5,391 bases of DNA from Paracoccaceae bacterium (GTDB taxonomy: Bacteria; Pseudomonadota; Alphaproteobacteria; Rhodobacterales; Rhodobacteraceae): assembly GCA_029881635.1 (NCBI GenBank), contig JAOUMG010000183.1, positions 1 to 5,391 of the forward strand. Reading direction: 5' to 3'. The notes under the pieces were generated by a model. That model did no database searches, had not been told where the DNA came from, and saw nothing but the letters and a program-made list of their open reading frames with translations. Positions 1-5,067 of the stretch are shown one piece after another. How positions within the stretch are numbered: position 1 is the stretch's first letter; the number at the start of each line of letters is the position of its first letter. A program made the translations under genes and the position numbers.

Positions 1-449
1 CAGCGTTCCAGCGTCTCTTTGATCGTGGCTGCAGGCCCGCCCGCCCCGGTCGCCGCCGCACGTTCCTCGACCAGACGCTGCGCTTCGGGGGTGCGTTCAT
101 GGGGTGAATTGAGGATCACCAGCGCGTCACAGCGATCTGGATGGTCCATCGCGAAACGACGGTTGATCATCCCACCGAGGGAAAATCCGACCAAAGTGGC
201 GCGTTCTATGCCAAGTGCATCCAGTAGCCTGAGGAGTTGTTCGGACAGGACGGTCAGGCTCGGTTTCTGATCCGGTAACACGCTTTCGCCATGACCGCAC
301 AGGTCATAGCTCAGCACCCGGTAGTTGTGTGAAAGGACCGGCACAAACTCCGCCCATGTCTCGCGGGTCAATCCCAGCCCGTGGATCAGGACAAGGACCG
401 GCGCATCGGCCGGTCCCGTCAGATCATAGGCGGTACCTCTGGCAATCAT
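1..449 (-). CDS. Alpha/beta hydrolase, partial (C-terminus beyond left edge)
   Basis: The open frame starts at the ATG on 449-447 and runs off the left edge, giving 149 N-terminal residues of a family usually 250-280 long. The translation shows the alpha/beta-hydrolase pattern in order: a strand followed by the oxyanion-hole segment LIHGLGLT (residues 21-28), the DLCGHGES turn (49-56, family D-x-x-G-x-G-x-S), and the nucleophile elbow GFSLGG (88-93) with Ser90 as the predicted nucleophile. The catalytic acid and histidine would lie outside the window. It resembles 3-oxoadipate enol-lactonase-like and RutD-like hydrolases, which act on lactones, esters or amide-type bonds in the cytoplasm. It starts 3 nt after the stop of the AA_synth gene, in the same frame, with only a weak ribosome site, so translational coupling is likely. 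In this operon a role in hydrolysing a ring-opened or acylated intermediate is plausible, as for the alpha/beta hydrolase acting on acetamidomethylene-succinate in vitamin B6 breakdown. The substrate is unknown. Confidence 0.9.
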   Translation of the reverse strand, partial: MIARGTAYDLTGPADAPVLVLIHGLGLTRETWAEFVPVLSHNYRVLSYDLCGHGESVLPDQKPSLTVLSEQLLRLLDALGIERATLVGFSLGGMINRRFAMDHPDRCDALVILNSPHERTPEAQRLVEERAAATGAGGPAATIKETLER

Positions 450-452
450 GCC

Positions 453-1049
453 TCAGACACCCGCCGGGTTGTCGACATCGCGACCCATCTCCTTCAGGTC
501 CTGATAGCGGTCGCCGATCCGGTGCAGCGGATGGCCTCCGATCGAGGCGCCAAGCGCCACGATGATCTCATCCTCGGCCGGGGCGTCCTGCACGTTCAGA
601 TGAATGGTCTGATAATGTGAACGCCGCCCGCCATCGTCCTTGTCCATCAGGGGGATCATCAGCGATGTGCCCGCAGAACCCCGTGTGTTGGTAAAGGCGA
701 GGTAGGTCTTGGCTTTGACCGCGTCGCGGAACTGGTTGCCGAACCACAGCGAATGGGTCAGCGCCTGCGCATGCTCGATCTCGCCCCCCATGCCGACGAC
801 GCTGGCCTTGCCGTAGCCTTCAAGCTTGTCACCAGTGATATCCAGTATCATGCCGGTCAGCAATTTGCCGATCTCAGGCCCAATATCACGCACCTCGGGG
901 CTCAGGTCTTCGACCCATCCACGCCCGAACCACGGGTTGCGGATGATGGCGATTGCGGCGATCAATCTGGTCGGTACCGGTACGGCCTTTCCACCCTCAA
1001 TCTGGGTTGTCTGAATGTTGACGATCGTCCGGCGAACCTCGGCGGGCAT
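453..1049 (-). CDS. AA_synth / DUF1185 family protein
   Basis: This is a complete 198-residue protein recognised by overall pattern as Pfam AA_synth (PF06684, formerly DUF1185), usually annotated 'amino acid synthesis family protein'. Family-like segments include VRRTIVNIQTT near the N-terminus (5-15), RNPWFGRGWVEDLS (37-50), a GMGGEIEHAQALTHSLWFG block (86-104) and a C-terminal ALGASIGGHPLHRIGD block (166-180). There is no signal peptide or membrane segment, so it should be cytosolic. From memory, the first family structure (a Bordetella protein) showed a variant of the Bacillus chorismate-mutase fold, and the amino-acid role was suggested, not proven. The start is supported by AAGGA (minus strand, 1060-1056) six bases upstream of the ATG. 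It lies 17 nt after the monooxygenase gene and 3 nt before the hydrolase gene. Placement between catabolic enzymes argues for a role in breakdown rather than amino-acid synthesis; that is inference. Confidence 0.85.
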   Translation of the reverse strand: MPAEVRRTIVNIQTTQIEGGKAVPVPTRLIAAIAIIRNPWFGRGWVEDLSPEVRDIGPEIGKLLTGMILDITGDKLEGYGKASVVGMGGEIEHAQALTHSLWFGNQFRDAVKAKTYLAFTNTRGSAGTSLMIPLMDKDDGGRRSHYQTIHLNVQDAPAEDEIIVALGASIGGHPLHRIGDRYQDLKEMGRDVDNPAGV

Positions 1050-1066
1050 TCTTGTTCCTTTCAGTT

Positions 1067-2107
1067 TTAGGATTTGGTGAAGGCAGGGATGACTTCTTTG
1101 CAGAACAACTCCATCGAGCGTTTCTGCTCCTTTAGCCCAAGGCCGAGGCTGGCATAGTAGATGAAGCTGTCAATCCCGCGCTGCTGGTAACCTTTCAGCC
1201 GGTCGATGATTTGATCGGGCGTGCCGAACATCAGGTTTTGCGAAAGCATGTCGGGATCGTATTCTGCCCGGTTTTCAAGCGCATCCAGTGGAATTTCTTT
1301 GGCGAAACCATTTTCAACATCGCCCAGATTCTTGAAAAGGTTTTCAAAACGTGACAATTGCCGGCGGGCAGCCGCAATAGGCACATCAATCTGATCTGCG
1401 CGGTCGACGAGAGCGGTATGGCGCATCATCGCGATTTCGGGACGTTTATTACCGGGAAACTTGGCTTGTGCGTCGGCGAGCCGCTCCAGATAAAGATCGA
1501 CCTCACTCATCGGGCGAGTCAAAGGCCAGGACATGATGTTGTAACCATGTTCGACGGCGTAATCGAAGGTGATCGGCGCACGGGCGGCGACCCAGATCGG
1601 AATCTCTTTTTGCAGCGGTTTGGGGACCGAAGTTGATTTGGGAAAGGACCAGAATTCACCCTTATGTTCATAATCCCCGGCCCAGAGCGCCTTAACCGCA
1701 GGGATCATCTCATGCATGTAGCGCCATGCGTCGGATTGCTTCAGCCCCGGGTGCATACGGTCAAACTCGCGTTGATATGCGCCTGAACCAATACCGAACT
1801 CCAATCGCCCATCGGTCAGAAGATCGGTCATTGCGGCCTCTCCGGCCAGCCGGATGGGTGTCCAGTAGGGCGCCACCGCGACGGCGGTGCCTAGGCGAAT
1901 GCGGTCAGTGTGATCGCCCCACCAGGTCAGGAGTTGAAAGGGGTTCGGCGCAATGGTCATTTCCATCGCGTGATGCTCGGCAGCCCAGACAATTTCGAAC
2001 CCGCCTTGATCGGCCATTTGGACCATTTCAAGCGTGTGGCGCGCGACCTCTTTCATCTCGATGGAATTGTCCATCCGTTCCAAATTAATGGCGAGTTGGA
2101 ATTTCAT
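1067..2107 (-). CDS. LLM-class (luciferase-like) flavin-dependent monooxygenase
   Basis: This is a complete 346-residue protein of the bacterial-luciferase superfamily (PF00296), a TIM-barrel enzyme that uses reduced flavin and O2. The N-terminal strand MKFQLAINLE is followed by WAAEHHAME (41-49), where His45-His46 correspond to the EHH signature of LuxA-type enzymes. The core family block then follows: RIRLGTAVAVAP (69-80), a proline-containing loop (PIRLAGEAA, 84-92) and LTDGRLEFGIGSGAYQREFD (97-116). IWVAARAP (171-178) and the C-terminal segment FGTPDQIIDRLKGYQQRGID (294-313) are also typical. Length matches the family norm. No signal peptide is seen, so it acts in the cytoplasm. GGAG six bases before the ATG supports the start. 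Members of this class usually need a separate NAD(P)H:flavin reductase, which is not visible here. It is presumably the oxygen-inserting first step of the pathway encoded by the operon. The substrate cannot be told; a ring-cleaving, C-N or C-S bond-cleaving role are all possible. Confidence 0.93.
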   Translation of the reverse strand: MKFQLAINLERMDNSIEMKEVARHTLEMVQMADQGGFEIVWAAEHHAMEMTIAPNPFQLLTWWGDHTDRIRLGTAVAVAPYWTPIRLAGEAAMTDLLTDGRLEFGIGSGAYQREFDRMHPGLKQSDAWRYMHEMIPAVKALWAGDYEHKGEFWSFPKSTSVPKPLQKEIPIWVAARAPITFDYAVEHGYNIMSWPLTRPMSEVDLYLERLADAQAKFPGNKRPEIAMMRHTALVDRADQIDVPIAAARRQLSRFENLFKNLGDVENGFAKEIPLDALENRAEYDPDMLSQNLMFGTPDQIIDRLKGYQQRGIDSFIYYASLGLGLKEQKRSMELFCKEVIPAFTKS

Positions 2108-2131
2108 GCTTCGCTCCGTTCACAAAAGATA

Positions 2132-3613
2132 TCAGCGGGCCACAAACTGACTGCCGAGGGTTTCGTCCGAGGTGTTCATCCAGACAGTTTTGGGGCGGGT
2201 ATAGTCGTAGACAGCCTGAAGACCGCTTTCACGACCGTAGCCGGAATTTTTCATCCCGCCAAATTCGGCAATCGGTGAAACGGCCCGGTAGGTGTTTACC
2301 CAGACAATACCGGCCTTTACAGCATCAACCATGCGGTGGGCGCGGGCGCCGTTACGGGTAAAGATGCCTGCCGCCAAGCCATGTTCGGTATGATTGGCCA
2401 GCCGGATCGCGTCAGCCTCATCCTTGAAGCGCAACACACTCAGAACTGGTCCGAACAATTCGGTATCTACGATCCTCAGATCTGGGCGCGGGCAGGTGAT
2501 AATGGTGGGCATGTAATAGCGCCCGACAAGTCCCGGTACCCGTTTGCCGCCGCAAATCAAACGACCGCCTTCGGTTTGGGCAAAAGCGACCTCGCGCTCA
2601 ATGTTTTCCATCTGCCCTTCAGTACAGATTGGGCCCATTTCCGTATCTTCGGCCAAAGGATCGCCTATGCGGATTTTTCCCGCCAGTGCGGCCATCCGGC
2701 CAAGAAACTCATCCGCGATACCTTCCTGAACCAAAAGCCGCGACCCCGCGACACAGCTTTGACCGGCAGCGCCAAAAATTCCCGAAATGGAGCCATTAAC
2801 GGCGCTTTCGATATCAGCGTCGTCAAACACGATGAATGGCGACTTGCCACCAAGTTCGAGTGAAACTTCCGCGAAATTCTTGGTGGAATTGGTAATGACG
2901 TGGCGCGCGGCATTCGGCCCGCCTGTAAATGAAATCCGGGCAATCTTGGGGTGTGACGTCAGCACACGCCCACAAGGGTCACCGTGACCGGTGATAATGT
3001 TGACGACCCCCGCTGGAATGCCCGCCGCTTCGATCAGTTGCCCGAATTCGAGCATCGCGGCAGATGCGAACTCTGATGCCTTAAGCACAATCGTATTGCC
3101 TGCAGCCAGCGCTGGGCCGATCTTGACCGCCGAAAGGAACAGTTGCGAATTCCACGGTACGATGGCGGCGATCACGCCAAGGGGCTCACGCTTGGTAAAG
3201 ACAAACAAATCGGGCTTGTCTATGGGCAGGGTATCGCCATGAATCTTGTCGGCAGCGCCGGCGTAAAAGTAAAAGAACTCAGAGATGTACTTGGCTTGCC
3301 ACCGGGTTTCCTTGAACATCTTGCCCGTGTCAATCGTCTCTATCCTGCCTAACTCCTCGGATTTTTCGGCCAGAAGGTCGCCCAAACGGCGCAAACAGTG
3401 GCCGCGCTGGGTGGGCGACATCTTGGCCCAAGGTCCCGAAGAGAATGCCCGGTCTGCCGCGTCAACGGCACGGTTCACATCTTCGGTTGTGGCTTCTGGA
3501 ATTTGGGCCCAAACGGCCCCTGTCGCAGGATTGATACTGTCAAACTGACCGCCATCGGATGCGGGCACCCAATGCCCGTCAATCAGCATTCTGTAGGATC
3601 TGATCTCACTCAT
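2132..3613 (-). CDS. NAD(P)-dependent aldehyde dehydrogenase
   Basis: This is a 493-residue, full-length member of the aldehyde dehydrogenase superfamily (PF00171), oxidising an aldehyde to the acid in the cytoplasm. Numbering from the preferred start, visible landmarks are the oxyanion Asn155 in IVPWN, the cofactor lysine Lys178 in VLKASE, the general base Glu253 in LELGGKSP, the nucleophile Cys287 in GQSCVAGSR, and Glu385 in ELFGPVLSV. The Rossmann-loop motif reads FTGGPNAAR, so the second glycine of the usual GxxxxG is Ala236. The frame also has an upstream ATG at 3634 (7 extra residues). The ATG at 3613 is chosen because AAAAGG lies 8 nt before it, whereas nothing comparable precedes 3634. 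It is the first gene of the minus-strand operon, facing the LysR gene across a control region, with the monooxygenase gene 24 nt downstream. It most likely oxidises an aldehyde or semialdehyde made by the monooxygenase step. The sequence does not fix the substrate. Confidence 0.95.
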   Translation of the reverse strand: MSEIRSYRMLIDGHWVPASDGGQFDSINPATGAVWAQIPEATTEDVNRAVDAADRAFSSGPWAKMSPTQRGHCLRRLGDLLAEKSEELGRIETIDTGKMFKETRWQAKYISEFFYFYAGAADKIHGDTLPIDKPDLFVFTKREPLGVIAAIVPWNSQLFLSAVKIGPALAAGNTIVLKASEFASAAMLEFGQLIEAAGIPAGVVNIITGHGDPCGRVLTSHPKIARISFTGGPNAARHVITNSTKNFAEVSLELGGKSPFIVFDDADIESAVNGSISGIFGAAGQSCVAGSRLLVQEGIADEFLGRMAALAGKIRIGDPLAEDTEMGPICTEGQMENIEREVAFAQTEGGRLICGGKRVPGLVGRYYMPTIITCPRPDLRIVDTELFGPVLSVLRFKDEADAIRLANHTEHGLAAGIFTRNGARAHRMVDAVKAGIVWVNTYRAVSPIAEFGGMKNSGYGRESGLQAVYDYTRPKTVWMNTSDETLGSQFVAR

Positions 3614-3621
3614 TGCTGGCG

Positions 3622-3627
3622 CCTTTT
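3622..3627 (-). promoter_or_regulatory. Ribosome binding site deciding the aldehyde dehydrogenase start
   Basis: On the minus strand AAAAGG is followed by 8 nt and then the ATG at 3613. The alternative in-frame ATG at 3634 is preceded by a CCCCAGCGTGA-type sequence with no purine-rich Shine-Dalgarno match. This favours a 493-residue product beginning MSEIRSYRM. Confidence 0.55.
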
Positions 3628-3815
3628 CGATCATTCACGCTGGGGCAAAGCAACGATTGACCAGACACTGAGTGTGCCCGAAACGCCATCTGGTTCGCGA
3701 TACGCCTCATCGAACGGTCGAAGGTAGCCCGGTGCAAGATTTCACATTTAAGACCCACGATGTAGGATGCCCCATTTCCAAGCTTTTCGACCGTCCGGTG
3801 GCACAATGTCAGAGC

Positions 3816-3821
3816 TATAAT
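3816..3821 (+). promoter_or_regulatory. Candidate -10 element of the lysR promoter
   Basis: A perfect TATAAT hexamer lies 60 nt before the GTG start of lysR. No good -35 hexamer is seen 16-18 nt upstream, so the promoter would be weak or non-canonical. The hexamer overlaps the edge of the AT-rich palindrome, a placement that would suit autorepression. AT-rich DNA produces such hexamers by chance. Confidence 0.35.
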
Positions 3822-3843
3822 TATTTGAAAAACGAATTATTTA
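3817..3843. promoter_or_regulatory. Candidate LysR operator: imperfect palindrome upstream of lysR
   Basis: ATAATT at 3817-3822 and AATTAT at 3835-3840 are inverted arms separated by 12 nt. Two further pairs match inside (TT at 3825-3826 with AA at 3831-3832), giving 8 of 12 pairs in a 24-bp dyad. The right half contains AAAACGAATTATTT (3829-3842), which recurs inverted with one mismatch at 4776-4789 upstream of the binding-protein gene. Size and position suit a LysR-family binding site overlapping its own promoter. The binding protein and the exact boundaries are inferred. Confidence 0.35.
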
Positions 3844-3870
3844 GCACTACAAATGCAAAAAACTTGCAGC

Positions 3871-3875
3871 AAGGA
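3871..3875 (+). promoter_or_regulatory. Ribosome binding site deciding the lysR GTG start
   Basis: AAGGA lies 6 nt before the GTG at 3882, an ideal Shine-Dalgarno arrangement. The same frame is open further upstream to an ATG at 3672, but that would add 70 residues with no family resemblance and would swallow the promoter region. Confidence 0.7.
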
Positions 3876-3881
3876 TGCGCC

Positions 3882-4745
3882 GTGAACATCGTCACTCTTC
3901 AGACCTTTCTTGCGATTATTGAAACCGGCTCGCTTGTACGGGCCTCTGAAAAGCTCAATGTCACCCAATCAACGGTCACCGCACGCTTGCGCAGCCTCGA
4001 GGAGGAGTTGGGGCAGGTTTTGCTGAACAGGCAGAAATCCGGTGCCACACTGACCCCCGCCGGCACCAAGCTGATGCGCTATGCGGATATCATGGTCGGG
4101 CTGTGGCGTCAGGCGCGGCAGGAAACCTCGCTACCCGAAGGCACCGAATCCGTTTGCAACTTTGCCTGTGACATCGATCTGTGGCCCGGACCGGGACAGT
4201 TTTTCTTTGACACGGTTAACCGCATGGATCCACCCATGGCACTGGCTGCCACACAGGTAGAGAGAGGTGATCTGGACAAATGGCTGGGGTCCGGAAGGGT
4301 TGATGCGGTGATGACCTATCATCCCTCAATCCATGGAAACCGCACGATTTATGCGCTCAAGCCCGAGAAACTCGTACTTTTTGCGACCAAACCCGACACG
4401 CCCATGCGTTTTGATCCAGGATACATCTATGTTGATCATGGCGAAGAATTCGCAGAACAGCACGCAGCAGCCTATTCTGATGCTGGAACAGCCAGGGTTT
4501 CGTTCAATGCGTCGGTCTGGGCGATTGAGTTCCTGCTGGCAAATGGCGGTTCCGCATATCTTCCGGAAAGGCTGTCAATCGGCCACGTCCGGGCGGGTCA
4601 CCTGTTTCCCATTCCCGATGCCCCGGTTTTCGTGCGAAACGCCTATCTTGTTGTCAATGACAAAGCCGCGGAAAGTTGGGGCTGGCTTCCCAAGCTTGTC
4701 GGGCAACTTTCGGAATTGTCGTTCAATACGCTGAGTTCTGTTTAG
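3882..4745 (+). CDS. LysR-family transcriptional regulator
   Basis: This is a 287-residue protein with a GTG start, chosen because AAGGA precedes it at ideal spacing and because the LysR N-terminus begins exactly there. The winged helix-turn-helix (PF00126) spans about residues 4-63: LQTFLAIIETGSLVRASEKL, then NVTQSTVTARLRSLEEELGQ, then LLNRQKSGATLTPAGTKL. These match the family pattern of helix, recognition helix with TQSTV, and LTPAG wing. A coiled-coil-like linker helix follows to about residue 88. The remainder is a LysR substrate-binding-like effector domain, more divergent than the N-terminus and including the segments SGRVDAVMTYHP and VWAIEFLLANGGSAYLPE. It is transcribed away from the aldehyde dehydrogenase operon across a 268-nt region, so it probably controls that operon in response to a pathway metabolite and may repress itself. 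Control of the downstream binding-protein gene is suggested by a shared motif. The inducer is unknown. Confidence 0.95.
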   Translation: MNIVTLQTFLAIIETGSLVRASEKLNVTQSTVTARLRSLEEELGQVLLNRQKSGATLTPAGTKLMRYADIMVGLWRQARQETSLPEGTESVCNFACDIDLWPGPGQFFFDTVNRMDPPMALAATQVERGDLDKWLGSGRVDAVMTYHPSIHGNRTIYALKPEKLVLFATKPDTPMRFDPGYIYVDHGEEFAEQHAAAYSDAGTARVSFNASVWAIEFLLANGGSAYLPERLSIGHVRAGHLFPIPDAPVFVRNAYLVVNDKAAESWGWLPKLVGQLSELSFNTLSSV

Positions 4746-4760
4746 ATTAATCGGATATTT

Positions 4761-4796
4761 CGAATTTATTAATCAAAATTATTCGTTTTGAAAAAC
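4761..4796. promoter_or_regulatory. Candidate second operator upstream of the transporter gene
   Basis: CGAAT (4761-4765) and ATTCG (4781-4785) are inverted arms of an imperfect 25-bp dyad. The stretch 4776-4789, read on the minus strand, is AAAACGAATAATTT, matching 13 of 14 bases of the motif at 3829-3842 before lysR. The 10-mer TTTGAAAAAC (4787-4796) also occurs directly at 3824-3833. The shared sequence suggests one regulator at both sites. Alternatively the weak CGAAT/ATTCG stem followed by TTTT could act as a poor lysR terminator. Confidence 0.3.
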
Positions 4797-4999
4797 TACG
4801 CGTGGCCGCAATACTCGAGGCCAAGGTGCGGCGGTCGGGCTGTCGACTGTATCCACATGATTGTGGGCGTCTCAGGTATAGGTGTGCAGTAGCGATATGA
4901 GCGTTTCTTCAGGCTTGAATCTGACATTGCACCAAAGAATGGGAACACTGCATTTATCAACAGCCTTGCGCGATTGAGCGGACAGTACATACTGAAGGC

Positions 5000-5015
5000 T
5001 GGCAATTAGGCTGCA
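5000..5015 (+). promoter_or_regulatory. Possible sigma-54 (-24/-12) promoter of the binding-protein gene
   Basis: TGGCAATTAGGCTGCA carries the two invariant dinucleotides of RpoN promoters, GG (5001-5002) and GC (5013-5014), at the exact 10-nt spacing, with TGGCA and TGCA flanks fitting the consensus. The expected transcription start is about 12 nt past the GC, near 5026, about 40 nt before the start codon. The positions between the two boxes fit less well and no activator site was identified, so chance is possible. No strong sigma-70 pair was found as an alternative. Confidence 0.3.
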
Positions 5016-5067
5016 TCAAGACTTAAGCAAGATTAAAAAAACGAAAAAACAGAGAGGATACGTAACA

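Larger units (their letters stand above)
3614..3881. promoter_or_regulatory. Divergent control region between the catabolic operon and lysR
   Basis: This 268-nt gap separates the start of the minus-strand operon from the start of the plus-strand LysR gene, the classical arrangement in which a LysR-type protein binds the shared region, activates the divergent operon and represses itself. The lysR-proximal third (about 3811-3860) is markedly AT-rich compared with the surrounding coding DNA and carries a TATAAT hexamer and an imperfect palindrome, listed separately. A 9-bp inverted repeat, ACGGTCGAA (3714-3722) and TTCGACCGT (3786-3794), lies closer to the operon. No convincing -35/-10 pair was found for the minus-strand operon, as is common for activator-dependent promoters. 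Open frames crossing this region in either direction look like chance. Confidence 0.6.
4746..5067. other. Intergenic region without a convincing gene (lysR to binding-protein gene)
   Basis: This 322-nt stretch starts with a strongly AT-rich segment (4746-4798) carrying the inverted copy of the lysR-upstream motif. It continues with about 200 nt of mixed composition and ends in a purine-rich leader with two A-tracts before the Shine-Dalgarno of the binding-protein gene. Small hairpins are visible: TGGCC (4803-4807) with GGCCA (4819-4823), and CCACA (4853-4857) with TGTGG (4862-4866) around a TGAT loop. Neither is followed by a T-tract, so neither is a convincing intrinsic terminator. A 69-codon minus-strand frame (4796-5005) has no recognisable family. 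No riboswitch or tRNA was recognised. It probably holds the end of the lysR transcript and the promoter and leader of the transporter gene. Confidence 0.6.

Noticed and set aside
19..270. Plus-strand 83-codon frame at the left edge
   Set aside because: The opposite strand encodes a clear alpha/beta hydrolase with its GFSLGG elbow in this stretch; the plus-strand frame is low-complexity and Ser/Arg-rich.
2336..2863. Plus-strand 175-codon frame inside the aldehyde dehydrogenase gene
   Set aside because: It is an antisense shadow of a well-conserved enzyme frame and has no domain of its own.
3606..3806. Minus-strand 66-codon frame across the divergent region
   Set aside because: It has no recognisable domain, overlaps the aldehyde dehydrogenase start, and occupies the control region; most likely chance.
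3672..3881. N-terminal extension of the LysR frame to an upstream ATG (70 extra residues)
   Set aside because: The extension has no LysR resemblance and overlaps the AT-rich promoter region. The GTG at 3882 has an ideal ribosome site and begins exactly at the family N-terminus.
4803..4866. Hairpins as intrinsic terminators of lysR
   Set aside because: The stems are only 5-6 bp and neither is followed by a run of T, so a terminator call is not supported.
4796..5005. Minus-strand 69-codon frame between lysR and the binding-protein gene
   Set aside because: It has no family resemblance and lies antisense to a probable leader/promoter region. I found no ribosome site worth citing.
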